In this document: piece after piece, positions 23,102-31,678 of the stretch
Position numbering within the stretch: the first letter of the stretch is position 1
Layout of the letters: every line of letters begins with the position of its first letter
NCBI GenBank assembly: GCA_903892415.1
Contig: CAITIQ010000011.1
Span: 1 to 35,721, forward strand
Direction: 5' to 3'
Origin: an uncultured delta proteobacterium
GTDB lineage: Bacteria > Myxococcota_A > Polyangia > Polyangiales > Polyangiaceae
DNA: 35,721 nt
Position numbers and translations under genes: made by a program
The notes under the pieces: model-generated
What the model was told of the DNA's origin: nothing
The model's input: the letters and a program-made list of their open reading frames with translations, nothing else
Databases searched by the model: none

Positions 23102-24791
23102 GCAAAGCCTCGAGCAGATCGATATCCGGAATAGCGATGGGCATACGAGCCTTCACCACCGCGATCTCGAGATCCTCGCACAGCTTTGCGAGTCCGAAGC
23201 CGTCGGTCAGGCTGATGGGCGAGGCGTTCGGCATCGCGGCCTCTTCACGAGCGCCCGAGAGGACCTGACCGCTCGTGAACAGCCAACCCATGGTCGCCGC
23301 ACTTCCAGCGCCATTGCCGTAGTGGTGGAGGGCTCCGCGAAGATCCGTCACGCGCTCCCGCCCAACTTCTCGGCCATCGCGTCGAATGATCACCGCCAGA
23401 CGAACGTCTTCAGCGGGCGTCTTCAGCACGGCAGCGAAGTGCGCCTCGAAACCGGGCGTACCTGCGCGACGAACGGCGCGGATCTGCGAAGCGCCAGCAC
23501 GTTCGAGAACCATCATGCACAGCTCGACGAACGCGTGGCCGGGTAGCTCGGCGATCTTCCGCGCGAAGGCGCGGCGCGAGGCCTCGCGATAGCGCTCAAT
23601 CGCGGCGATCGCATCAGCTTCAGCGCTCAAAAGCTCGGGCGCCAGCGACCAATCCGTCAGGCCGACCCGGCCGCCGGTAAAGCGGAATCGAGGCCGATTC
23701 CCCGCAGCGATCCGACGGTGGTTGTCCGCGCGAACAGCGGCCGCGACCATCGATTGAACCTGCTGCGTGTCGCCGAGGACCTTGCCGCGACGCTGAGCCG
23801 TTTCTGTGATTTGGCGCAGCGAAACCGGGCCCAGATTGCGATCGAAGGAGTTGAGGATCTGCGCGATCGCGTCGGCGAAATCCTTCCCCCCCAAATCGTC
23901 GATGGCGGGAGCTCCCTCGGCGAGGTGATCCACGCGCGGGGCCTCATTGAGGCGAACCTCATTGCGGTTATCGCGGTCGCGGTCGCGGTCACGGTCGCGG
24001 TCGCGATCACGATCGCGATTGTTCTCGCGGTGGTTGGTCTCCACCCGGGGGGCCGCAACAGCGTCCACGGGCGTGGCGGTGTAGGAGGGCAGGCCACCAT
24101 TGTCTCCGGCTGCACCGCGACCACGACGACGACGGCGGCGGCGACGACGGCCTTCTGCCGAATCCGCCCCTTCAGCAGGACGCTCATCATTGCCACCGAG
24201 GATGGGCTGATCGTCATCGTCCTCCTCCTCGAACATGTCAGCAGCGCTAGCGAGGACCTCCCGACGAAAGCGCTCATCCGGGCCGTCGACGAGCGGCTCG
24301 TCCTCATCACCAGCGGGCCGCGCCGGTGCGGCAACTGCCCGCTTTTGCGAAGGCTCGGCGGCAGGTCGAGCGACCGGGATCAGCACTTCATCATCATCAT
24401 CCTCCACGACGGAGGTGATGACGTCGGCCGGGGCCGATTCGGGCGTGGGCTCATCGTCGGAACTATCTGCGCCGTCAGCGCTTTGGTCTTCCGGGGCGTC
24501 CGAGGGCTCCTCGGCATCCGCACGCGACTTCTTGGCCTTCTTGGCCTCCCCGCGAATCGTCTTCTCGTCCCAATCGCGGAGTGCGTACACGCCCTGCTTC
24601 ACGCGAACGAGCGGACAATCCGGCGATTCTTTCTTCATGAGCGCCGCGAGCCGCGCACCCATGGTCACGTCAGGGCTTTTGCCGACCACCGAAAGCAGGT
24701 TTCGCTCAATGGCGAAGTCGGTGATCTCTTTATAGTGGAGAGGCTTTCCTAGCTGTCGCAAAACCTCGACAGCTGCATCTGTGAACGTCAT
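23091..24791 (-). CDS. HARE-HTH protein with Arg-Asp repeat and degenerate Mrr-like domain
   Basis: The 566-residue protein opens with a HARE winged-helix domain at 1-75 (AVEVLRQLGKPLHYKEIT, MGARLAALMKK, PLVRVKQGVYALRDW). An acidic, disordered stretch follows (80-210), with nine Arg near 215-224 and an alternating Arg-Asp run near 255-275. A second HARE-like winged helix spans about 290-375 (VSLRQITETAQRRG, RFRFTGGRVGLTDWSL). Residues 400-566 have the shape of the Mrr restriction domain (ELPGHAFVELCMMVLERAGASQ, GWLFTSGQVLSGAREEA). The usual catalytic D and Q-x-K are replaced by E in GFEAHF and I-I-R in LAVIIRRDG, so nuclease activity is doubtful. HARE domains are thought to bind modified or unusual DNA. 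It is probably a nucleic-acid binding protein. The ATG at 24791 gives the expected domain start. Confidence 0.82.
   Translation of the reverse strand: MTFTDAAVEVLRQLGKPLHYKEITDFAIERNLLSVVGKSPDVTMGARLAALMKKESPDCPLVRVKQGVYALRDWDEKTIRGEAKKAKKSRADAEEPSDAPEDQSADGADSSDDEPTPESAPADVITSVVEDDDDEVLIPVARPAAEPSQKRAVAAPARPAGDEDEPLVDGPDERFRREVLASAADMFEEEDDDDQPILGGNDERPAEGADSAEGRRRRRRRRRGRGAAGDNGGLPSYTATPVDAVAAPRVETNHRENNRDRDRDRDRDRDRDRDNRNEVRLNEAPRVDHLAEGAPAIDDLGGKDFADAIAQILNSFDRNLGPVSLRQITETAQRRGKVLGDTQQVQSMVAAAVRADNHRRIAAGNRPRFRFTGGRVGLTDWSLAPELLSAEADAIAAIERYREASRRAFARKIAELPGHAFVELCMMVLERAGASQIRAVRRAGTPGFEAHFAAVLKTPAEDVRLAVIIRRDGREVGRERVTDLRGALHHYGNGAGSAATMGWLFTSGQVLSGAREEAAMPNASPISLTDGFGLAKLCEDLEIAVVKARMPIAIPDIDLLEALRAS
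23970..24022 (-). repeat. Hexanucleotide tandem repeat encoding Arg-Asp dipeptides
   Basis: About eight imperfect copies of a 6-bp unit (CGGTCG on the + strand) encode the R-D-R-D run of the HARE-HTH protein. Copy-number slips would keep the frame because the unit is six bases. The opposite strand of this stretch reads as an Ala/Val/Ile-rich false membrane segment. Confidence 0.85.
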
Positions 24792-25006
24792 TTCTGTTCC
24801 AATTCCCCTCGGCCCGCCGGGTGTTACCCAAGCACAGAGCCGGTATTTCGCGATCGATACGCCACCGGGAAGCCGCGGGCTCCCACCTCAGTGACGGAGG
24901 CCAAGGTGACAGGAGCTTTGCCCCGCGTCAAGCGAAGGTTCGGCGAAGCAACCGCGACCCCGGTTGTTCCTTCGACTTCGCGCGAGCTCTTTTGTACGTT
25001 GGCACG
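24792..25006. promoter_or_regulatory. Divergent intergenic region, HARE-HTH gene and Ser/Thr kinase
   Basis: This 215-bp gap separates two genes reading outward and must hold both promoters. The + frame is open upstream to 24821, but the family-like start is ATG 25007. TTTTGTACG at 24990-24998 is the only AT-rich stretch near the kinase start. No consensus -10/-35 pair or inverted repeat convinces me. Confidence 0.3.
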
Positions 25007-27694
25007 ATGGAACCGGAGGCCCAGATCGGTGGAACCGTTCTCGGGCGATTTCGCATCGAGACAATCTTGGGACGCGGAGGCATGGCCACCGTGTTCTCTG
25101 CCTTCGATGAGAAACGGCAGGCGTCAGTAGCGCTCAAGCTGCTGAAGCGCGAGCTCACGCGAGACCCAATGGTGTTGCGCCGCTTCGAGCGCGAGGCCAA
25201 AGCGGCCAGCCACCTGCGCCACCCCAACGTGATTGAGATCCTCGATTGGGGAGTGGAAGGGGAAGACGCCTTCATCGCCATGGAGCTGGCGAGCGGGATC
25301 GACCTCTTGCGTGCTCTGAGCCAAGAGCGGCCGATGCGACAGACGCGCGCAGCTTTAATCTTGAGCCAGGTGTGCAGCGCGCTTACGGCAGCCCACGCGA
25401 AAGGCATTGTTCACCGCGACCTGAAGCCGGAGAACATCCTGCTCGTTCCTGAGCCCGAAGAACTGGGGAAGGAGCGGGCCAAAGTACTCGATTTTGGCAT
25501 CGCGAAGATTCTCGATCTCGGCAAGGGGACTGCCAGCTCCGAAGACCCACCCTCCTATGTAACGAAGACGGCGCTCACTCGCGTCGGAACGATTGTCGGA
25601 ACGCCGGCCTATATGTCGCCGGAACAGTGTCGCGGTGGGGATATCGACGGCCGCAGTGATATCTACGCGTGCGGCGTACTGCTCTATCAGCTCGTTACCG
25701 GGGAGCTCCCATTCTCGGGTGAAACCCCGCTGCACACGGCCATGCGGCATATCCATGCACAGCCTCGCAACCCGAGCGAGTTGCGTCGCGGCCTTGCGCC
25801 AGCAATCGAGCGCACGATCTTGAAGGCGCTCGCCAAGTGGCCAGGCGAGCGACAACAAACAGCTGAGCAGCTTCGAGAGGAGTTGTACGCGGCCTTGCCC
25901 ACGCTTCCAGATCGGGGAGATCTCGTGCTACCCGAAGGCGCGAGGAGAGACGCGCCAAAGCGCATTTCGGCGGCGCCAGGGGAACGCACTCCGGCCATTA
26001 CGAGCGGCACTGGAGGTCTGGGCACAACCCCGCTCCGGGGCGTCCGGCTCAATCGTGCGGCGCATCCGGCTCCAACGGAGAAGAACCTTGCTGAACTGCC
26101 ACTCTCGACCAAGCGCGATGCACCAGCAATCCGAGCCAAAGACGCGCGCAATGAAGATGACGACGACGAGCCTCGGACGTTTCTAATCCCCGCCGATAAG
26201 CTGGAGGGTGACGGCCCCTCGACGACCATACCCGAAACGGCGATGCCATCGACAGCAATACCGTCGACGACGAATCCTGCTGCCACCCTGCCGACGAATG
26301 CGGCCCCGGTGAGCGCAGGAACGCCCAGCGTCCCCGCCGAACGCAGCAGAAGCACCACCGAAAAAGCTCCGCTGGCCCCCAAAACGCCCCTCGCCTCTCG
26401 TGCCGCTCCCGCGCGAACCGCAGCGAGCCCTGTGCGCGGCTCTGCCGCACCGCGGCCCGAACTGCCCCGACGGCCGAGTGACACAGCTCCCAAACCCATG
26501 GAAGCTACGCCGAAGGCAGGCCTACCGGCACGGGATCGGCGCCCACTCAATCTGAGTTCACCAACGGCACGGTCGGGGCCCGCCAACGCGTCGGCGAGCG
26601 CCGGCAGCGGCACGCCAGCGACAACTCCCACCAACACCGAAACGGGGTTGACCCCAACGGCGCTTCAACACGTCGGAACAGGTCCCGGAGGAGAGGTCTC
26701 GCTGCGCAAGGAAGCTACAGCGCTCGGGACTGAACCGACCAAACTCGCCGCTAGCACCACGGATACGGACGTCTTTGGGGGGAGTGGAGCCTCCGAGGTC
26801 GATGATGACGAGCCCGCTACGTTCATTCGCGATCCGGGCGCGGCGTCGGTGCCCAGCGTCGTTCGGACCTTGGTGATGGACGAGCCACAGCGCAGCACTC
26901 TCCAGTCGCCCAATCCATCCGCCGTGAGTCCGACGGCCCCCGCAGGCCAGATCAACTTTGCGAGTTCCGGCGCAAACCCAGCAGCTTCCGGAATGCAACT
27001 TGCGGCGTCCGGGATGCAACTCGCAGCTTCCGGGATGCAACTTGCAGCTTCGGGCATGCACCCTGTCGCTTCCGGAATGCATCCGGCTGCCGCAGCACCG
27101 GCCGGACACAACGCGACCAACCATCCGCCACCTTCAGTGCACGCAATCTCGGCCCCAATGCATGCTGCACCGGGAACGAGTCCCGCTGCTCCTGGGGTAA
27201 ACCCAGCACAACTCGCCGCAGTGCGCGACCCCAACGGGAACCCGCTGCAAGCTGCGCCGAGCTTCGATCGAAACACCGGCTTCGCCAACAACGGTTATCC
27301 GCAGAAACCTCAACCCTCGGTCTATCCGCAGGCCTTCCCAATGCACGCGCCGCCTAGCCACGACGCAGACGGGATGCGGGCCATGGCCGCGACGGCGCGC
27401 ATGAACGAGGAGGCTGAGCACCGCCAACCTGAAGTGAAGTCGACGGTTCGAATGAACCCGCAGGAGACGATGGCGAAGGCAGCCGCTGGCCGGGCCGATC
27501 GCTCTCCCCCCTCACTGGCGCCACTCGGCGGCTGGAACGAATCGACCGTCGCACGAAGGCGCCCGAGTCCCAAAGCCGGGCTCGTCGGACAGATCGACTC
27601 GCTAACAGGGTCGACCGGGATGTTGATCGGAATCGGATTGGGCTTGGCCTTCGCTGCGGTTGGCCTCGCCCTCGCGCTGATCCTCTTTCGCTGA
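25007..27694 (+). CDS. Membrane-anchored Ser/Thr protein kinase with long low-complexity linker
   Basis: ATG 25007 gives 895 residues with GRFRIETILGRGGMATVF close to the N-terminus. Catalytic features are all present: Lys in ALKLLKREL, HRDLKPENILL, LDFGIAKIL, GTPAYMSPEQCRGG, and GRSDIYACGVLLYQLVTG. The kinase domain covers about 12-300. Residues 320-860 are a Pro/Ala/Thr/Ser-rich, probably disordered linker. It includes acidic EDDDDEPRTFL and EVDDDEPATFI, which look like repeated phosphothreonine-type segments, and a heptapeptide tandem repeat near 660-693. One hydrophobic helix ends the protein (MLIGIGLGLAFAAVGLALALILF). With almost nothing after the helix, the linker stays on the kinase side, so this is a tail-anchored kinase. 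It probably autophosphorylates the linker or recruits FHA proteins, which is inference. A hairpin follows the stop. Confidence 0.93.
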   Translation: MEPEAQIGGTVLGRFRIETILGRGGMATVFSAFDEKRQASVALKLLKRELTRDPMVLRRFEREAKAASHLRHPNVIEILDWGVEGEDAFIAMELASGIDLLRALSQERPMRQTRAALILSQVCSALTAAHAKGIVHRDLKPENILLVPEPEELGKERAKVLDFGIAKILDLGKGTASSEDPPSYVTKTALTRVGTIVGTPAYMSPEQCRGGDIDGRSDIYACGVLLYQLVTGELPFSGETPLHTAMRHIHAQPRNPSELRRGLAPAIERTILKALAKWPGERQQTAEQLREELYAALPTLPDRGDLVLPEGARRDAPKRISAAPGERTPAITSGTGGLGTTPLRGVRLNRAAHPAPTEKNLAELPLSTKRDAPAIRAKDARNEDDDDEPRTFLIPADKLEGDGPSTTIPETAMPSTAIPSTTNPAATLPTNAAPVSAGTPSVPAERSRSTTEKAPLAPKTPLASRAAPARTAASPVRGSAAPRPELPRRPSDTAPKPMEATPKAGLPARDRRPLNLSSPTARSGPANASASAGSGTPATTPTNTETGLTPTALQHVGTGPGGEVSLRKEATALGTEPTKLAASTTDTDVFGGSGASEVDDDEPATFIRDPGAASVPSVVRTLVMDEPQRSTLQSPNPSAVSPTAPAGQINFASSGANPAASGMQLAASGMQLAASGMQLAASGMHPVASGMHPAAAAPAGHNATNHPPPSVHAISAPMHAAPGTSPAAPGVNPAQLAAVRDPNGNPLQAAPSFDRNTGFANNGYPQKPQPSVYPQAFPMHAPPSHDADGMRAMAATARMNEEAEHRQPEVKSTVRMNPQETMAKAAAGRADRSPPSLAPLGGWNESTVARRRPSPKAGLVGQIDSLTGSTGMLIGIGLGLAFAAVGLALALILFR
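26981..27085 (+). repeat. Five 21-bp tandem repeats encoding a Met-containing heptapeptide
   Basis: Units start at 26981, 27002, 27023, 27044 and 27065 and encode A-A-S-G-M-Q-L (three copies) then A-A-S-G-M-H-P and V-A-S-G-M-H-P. Between copies most bases are identical, including third positions, so expansion is recent. The array lies in the kinase linker and stays in frame. Confidence 0.9.
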
Positions 27695-27695
27695 C

Positions 27696-27722
27696 GCTGA
27701 CCCCACGGTTGTTAGGGTCAGC
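27696..27722. terminator. Bidirectional hairpin between kinase and alaS
   Basis: GCTGACCC (27696-27703) pairs with GGGTCAGC (27715-27722) around an 11-base loop. It sits between the convergent stop codons of the kinase (27694) and alaS (27732). No T-tract follows. The perfect 8-bp GC-rich stem and its location support a terminator. Confidence 0.6.
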
Positions 27723-27731
27723 CCAGCCGAC

Positions 27732-30449
27732 TCAGTTCGCTCCGCGAGCCTTTCGAATCTCGTCGAAGAACACGGTCAGCGAACGGTCCAGTTCACCGAC
27801 CTGCGTACCGCCGCCCTGCGCCATGTCCGGGCGCCCACCACCGTTGCCTCCGACGACCTTCGCGATCTCTTTCGCGAGCGAACCGGCAGAGAGCTTCGCG
27901 GTAGCGGTCTTCGAAACCATCACGCAGAAAGCGACCTTGCCCTCAACGTGCGTGGCGAGCAGCACGGCGCTCTGCTCACCGAGCTTGTCGCGCAGCTTCT
28001 CAGCGAGTTCACGCAGCGAGCCCACCTGCGTTCCATCAGGGAGCCTGGAAGCCAGGCAGCGAACTTCATCGATCGTCACAGCAGCTTCGAGCATGCCCTC
28101 GAGGCCACCGCCTGAAGCTCCACCTTCGAGAATCTTGCGCTGCAGTTCGGCAACCTTCTTGCTCAGCTCACGCTCGCTTTGAAGCAGACGGGAAACCTTG
28201 TCCACCAAGTCTCCGCCTTGAGCCTTGACCAAGGCACGCACGCGCGAAAGCTCATCCTCCGACTTGCGCACCTCGCGAATAGCGTTGGTCCCGGTAGAGG
28301 CGAAGACGCGGCGCACACCAGCCGCCACGCTGGAGTCCGCGTCGATGCGGAAAAACCCGATATCACCGAGCGCGCGAGCATGGGTCCCGCCGCAAAGCTC
28401 GACGGAGTCTTTCGTCATGGTCAACATGCGCACGACGTCCCCATACTTCTCCTCGAAGATGGCGACGGCGCCTTGCTTCTTGGCTTCATCGATGGGCAGC
28501 ACGTGCGTTAGCACCGGCGCGTTCTCGAGGATCTTTGCGTTCACTAGGTCCTCAATCCGCGCGATCTCCTCCGTCGTGAGCGTGCGGTTGTGTGCGAAAT
28601 CAAAGCGGAGGATATCCGGGCCAACGCGCGAGCCCTTTTGCATGGCGTGTTCGCCAAGCACCACCTTCAGCGCCCAATGCAATAGATGCGTGGCCGAGTG
28701 ATTGCGCCGGGTCGCGCTCCTCAGCGCGTGATCCACCTCGAGCTGAACAGCGTCACCAACGGCAAAGCTCCCGGATTCAACGGTGCCCCGCATAACCACC
28801 AGACCGGGGACCGGACGCTGCGTATCCGTGACGCGCACGGTCCCGCCGTCCTTGCGAACCCAGCCTTGATCACCGACCTGGCCGCCACTCTCCGAGTAGA
28901 ACGGAGTGACCGCCGTGACGATCTCCACCTCAGCTCCGGCCTCTGCGGATTGCACACGCGTACGCGATGTTCGACCACCCGCCTGCTCCAGACGAACCAG
29001 CGCGGTGATTTGACTCTCACCTTCTTCGCGCTCGTAGCCGGTGAACTGGGTCGCCGGCAGGTCCTGCTTCAGCGCGTGATAGACCGGATCGAGAGCGTCC
29101 TCGGGGTTGATGGGGCCATCCCCACCCACGCCTTTGACGAGCTTGTTGGCGGCCTCTGCGTCGACAGCAAAACCACCCTCGCGACAGATCACCTCGGTGA
29201 GGTCGAGCGGGAACCCGTAGGTCGAGTACAAGTCGGCGGCAACCTCTGGCGTGAGCTCGGTTGCGCCCTTCTCGCGCAGGCCGGTGAAGTGCTCGTCGAG
29301 GATGGAGAGCCCACGCTTCAACGTGATGCGGAAGCGAACCTCTTCATCCTCGGTCACCCGCGCGATCAGTTCTTTGCGCTCGACCAGCTCGGGATAGGTG
29401 TCACCCATACGGTCCACCACCTCCTGAGCGACCTCGTGCAAGAACGGACGGTCAATGCCGAGGCGCTGGCCGTGGCGGATCGCTCGACGCATCACCCTGC
29501 GCAGGATGTACTCGCGCTTGTTGCGCTCCGGCATGATGCCCTCCGCCATCAGGAAGGCGGTGGTGCGCGCGTGGTCGGCGATCACACGCATCGAAACGTC
29601 ATCTTCGGAGAGCGAGCCGCCGTAGCTCTTCTTCGCGATCGAAGCGGCCTTCTCGACCAGCCCGCGCAATAGATCCGTGTCGTAGTTGCTGGTCACCCCT
29701 TGAACGGCACAGGCGATGCGCTCGAGCCCCATGCCCGTGTCAATCGACGGAGCGGGCAGCGGAATCAGCGCGGCGTCCTTGGCGGGCCGATCAAACTGCA
29801 TGAAGACGTTGTTCCAAATCTCGGTCCAACCCAGGCCATCGATCCGCGGCTCATCCCCGAAGCGATTCACGTCGGGATCATTGCCATGGAAGAAATGGAT
29901 CTCGGAGCAAGGCCCACACGGACCTGTGTCCCCCATCGACCAGAAGTTGTCTTCTTTGCCCAACCGCAGAATGCGGTCATCACCGAAGCCCGTCACCTTG
30001 CGCCAGATCTCGGCTGCCTCATCGTCTGCCGGCACACCCTCTTCACCGCGAAACACAGTGATGACGAGCCGGTCTTTGGGGAGCTCGTACACCTTCGTCA
30101 AAAGCTCCCACGCTGAGACGATGGCCTCCTCTTTGAAGTAGTCCCCAAAGCTGAAGTTGCCGAGCATTTCGAAGAACGTGTGATGGCGCGCAGTCACACC
30201 AACGTTCTCTAGGTCATTGTGTTTGCCGCTGATGCGGATGCACTTCTGACTCGACGCAGCGCGCTTGTAGTTGCGCTTGTCTTTGCCGGTGAAGACGTCC
30301 TTGAACTGGACCATGCCGGCGTTGACGAACATCAACGTTGGGTCATTCTGGGGCACGAGCGGCGCGCTCGGAACGACCTCGTGACCGCGTTCACGGAAGA
30401 AGTCGAGGAAGGTCTCTCGGATCGCCTTGGCAGTACGTTGGCTCGACAT
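27732..30449 (-). CDS. alaS: Alanyl-tRNA synthetase
   Basis: The 905-residue protein charges tRNA-Ala. The class II catalytic core opens with IRETFLDFFRERGHEVVPSA by position, PTLMFVNAGMVQFKDVF, the motif 2 region RHHTFFEMLGNFSFGDYF, and DTGPCGPCSEI. The tRNA-recognition helices and the editing domain follow. The editing zinc-site residues are in NHSATHLLHWAL and CGGTHARALGDIGFF. A C-Ala (DHHA1-type) domain ends the chain with GGNGGGRPDMAQGGG. Length is near the E. coli 876. No part is missing and motifs are intact, so it is functional. ATG 30449 starts it, with a weak ribosome-binding site. The 84-bp gap to the upstream HEAT gene holds a small CACGG/CCGTG hairpin, and the two genes may be separate units. 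Confidence 0.98.
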   Translation of the reverse strand: MSSQRTAKAIRETFLDFFRERGHEVVPSAPLVPQNDPTLMFVNAGMVQFKDVFTGKDKRNYKRAASSQKCIRISGKHNDLENVGVTARHHTFFEMLGNFSFGDYFKEEAIVSAWELLTKVYELPKDRLVITVFRGEEGVPADDEAAEIWRKVTGFGDDRILRLGKEDNFWSMGDTGPCGPCSEIHFFHGNDPDVNRFGDEPRIDGLGWTEIWNNVFMQFDRPAKDAALIPLPAPSIDTGMGLERIACAVQGVTSNYDTDLLRGLVEKAASIAKKSYGGSLSEDDVSMRVIADHARTTAFLMAEGIMPERNKREYILRRVMRRAIRHGQRLGIDRPFLHEVAQEVVDRMGDTYPELVERKELIARVTEDEEVRFRITLKRGLSILDEHFTGLREKGATELTPEVAADLYSTYGFPLDLTEVICREGGFAVDAEAANKLVKGVGGDGPINPEDALDPVYHALKQDLPATQFTGYEREEGESQITALVRLEQAGGRTSRTRVQSAEAGAEVEIVTAVTPFYSESGGQVGDQGWVRKDGGTVRVTDTQRPVPGLVVMRGTVESGSFAVGDAVQLEVDHALRSATRRNHSATHLLHWALKVVLGEHAMQKGSRVGPDILRFDFAHNRTLTTEEIARIEDLVNAKILENAPVLTHVLPIDEAKKQGAVAIFEEKYGDVVRMLTMTKDSVELCGGTHARALGDIGFFRIDADSSVAAGVRRVFASTGTNAIREVRKSEDELSRVRALVKAQGGDLVDKVSRLLQSERELSKKVAELQRKILEGGASGGGLEGMLEAAVTIDEVRCLASRLPDGTQVGSLRELAEKLRDKLGEQSAVLLATHVEGKVAFCVMVSKTATAKLSAGSLAKEIAKVVGGNGGGRPDMAQGGGTQVGELDRSLTVFFDEIRKARGAN

Positions 30450-30533
30450 AGCGGGCCGACTCTTAGCACAGCCGCCACGGCGATCTCACCGTGATCCGGA
30501 GCGGGCTCCGTCGGCGACAGACGGGCCGAGCCG

Positions 30534-31400
30534 TTACTTGACCGCGGCCTCGAGGGCAGAGGGTGCCCCTTTGAGCGCACTCTGAATCGCCGCGGTCACC
30601 GCGTCCGCCTGCAGCGAGGCAAGCTCGGATTCTCCCTTGACGGCTTTGGAGTTGAGCAGAGCCTTGGCGTCCCCCTTCACGGTGGCTTTCAGCGACTGGT
30701 CCTTGCGAATCACGAATTCAACTTTCGCGTTGACCGAAACATCGCCGCCAGAGTTCGACTTGCCGAGCGCAACCAGGCGTCCGTCCAGGCCAATCGTCGG
30801 GAGGCTCTTCTCCTTCGCCAGCTTCTCGGCGTCGGCGTTGGAGGAGGCGACCTCCACGCCAGGGATGCGGCCCACCTCGGCTTTGACGGCGGCCAGAAAG
30901 AGTGAACTCACCTTGGGGTTGCCCGACTTGTTCTCGATCTTCCCGAACGAGACGATGTACTTGGTCTTGGGCTTGAGCGTGTTGATCGACTTCTCGATCT
31001 GCGCCTTTACGGTCGCGTCCTTCTCGGCTTCTTTCGCCCGAAGCAGCGCTGGCAGCGCACTCACGTCGCCAATCTGCGCGAGAGCTGCAGCTGACGCAGC
31101 CCGCACGGCGGAGTTGTCATCCTTGAGCGCCTGACTAAGCGTTGAGACGCTGCCGGTGTCCTTCTTTTTGCCGAGGGCCAACGCCGAAGTGACACGAATG
31201 CGAAAGTCCGAGGCCGTCAGCACGTCTTTGCGGAGCTGTGCGACGTCTTGCCCGAACGAGGGCAGTGTCACGAGCGTGAAGCAGATGGTCAGCGCCCAAA
31301 CCAATCGCCGCGTGAGCCGCGAAAGCTTCGCCCGTAGACCGTTGCCGCGCCGCCCAACAAGGTCGGTCTTGCACGAGGATGATTGGGGCGGGATCAGCAT
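30534..31400 (-). CDS. Secreted HEAT-repeat protein of unknown function
   Basis: ATG 31400 is supported by GGAGAG five bases upstream. The 288 residues start with a long basic N-region and signal helix (RRLVWALTICFTLVTLPSFGQ, about 31-51), so export is likely. Two to three HEAT-type helical repeats follow (RIRVTSALALGKKKD; STLSQALKDDNSAVRAASAAALAQIGD; LPALLRAKEAEKDATVKAQ). A mixed alpha/beta domain of about 140 residues ends the chain (KYIVSFGKIENKSG, LDGRLVALGKS, VNAKVEFVIRKD). It is rich in Lys and Ala. No catalytic motif is seen. This HEAT-plus-domain form is common in myxobacteria, and a periplasmic interaction role is inferred. Confidence 0.75.
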   Translation of the reverse strand: MLIPPQSSSCKTDLVGRRGNGLRAKLSRLTRRLVWALTICFTLVTLPSFGQDVAQLRKDVLTASDFRIRVTSALALGKKKDTGSVSTLSQALKDDNSAVRAASAAALAQIGDVSALPALLRAKEAEKDATVKAQIEKSINTLKPKTKYIVSFGKIENKSGNPKVSSLFLAAVKAEVGRIPGVEVASSNADAEKLAKEKSLPTIGLDGRLVALGKSNSGGDVSVNAKVEFVIRKDQSLKATVKGDAKALLNSKAVKGESELASLQADAVTAAIQSALKGAPSALEAAVK

Positions 31401-31678
31401 CGATCTCTCCGGGCGCCAGAGGTTCTGCGAGGGGGAAGGCCACCCGCACTAACAAAGAAAGCGTGTCGATTGTCCAGGTCGTAGCCGTGCGATGGAAGTA
31501 CGGATCGTTCCGATTCAAGATTTAGGTGGGAGCGCGCCATACGGGTGCGAGACGCGGAACGGCGAGCCCAACGCCGGACGTTGGTACGAGCCGTTGAACG
31601 AACGAGCCGCCAGAACATTCAACCGAAGGTTGATGCCGGCTGTAGGCCCAATTGCCCGCTGTCAGGAAAGTCGGCGAT
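31401..31678. other. Non-coding gap between GH31 stop and HEAT-gene start, with hairpin
   Basis: No credible gene lies in these 278 bp. A TCAACC-GAA-GGTTGA stem-loop (31619-31633) lies about 46 bases after the GH31 stop and may terminate that operon on the minus strand. A 7-base direct repeat CGAGCCG occurs twice near 31590-31610. The part nearest 31400 must hold the HEAT-gene promoter, which I cannot pick out. Confidence 0.4.

Noticed and set aside
23970..24022. Possible CRISPR or intergenic satellite
   Set aside because: The 6-bp unit is in frame within a gene and encodes Arg-Asp; there are no spacers.
23718..24752. 344-codon open frame on the + strand with a long hydrophobic Ala/Val/Ile stretch
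   Set aside because: It is antisense to the HARE-HTH gene. The false membrane segment comes from reading the Arg-Asp and Arg codon repeats backwards.
25687..26637. 316-codon open frame on the - strand
   Set aside because: Antisense to the kinase linker; low-complexity Gly/Ala/Ser product mirrors the Pro/Thr/Ala codons.
26981..27085. Possible CRISPR array
   Set aside because: Five contiguous 21-bp units without spacers, coding in frame.
28686..29672. 328-codon open frame on the + strand
   Set aside because: Lies wholly antisense to the unmistakable alaS; no family features.
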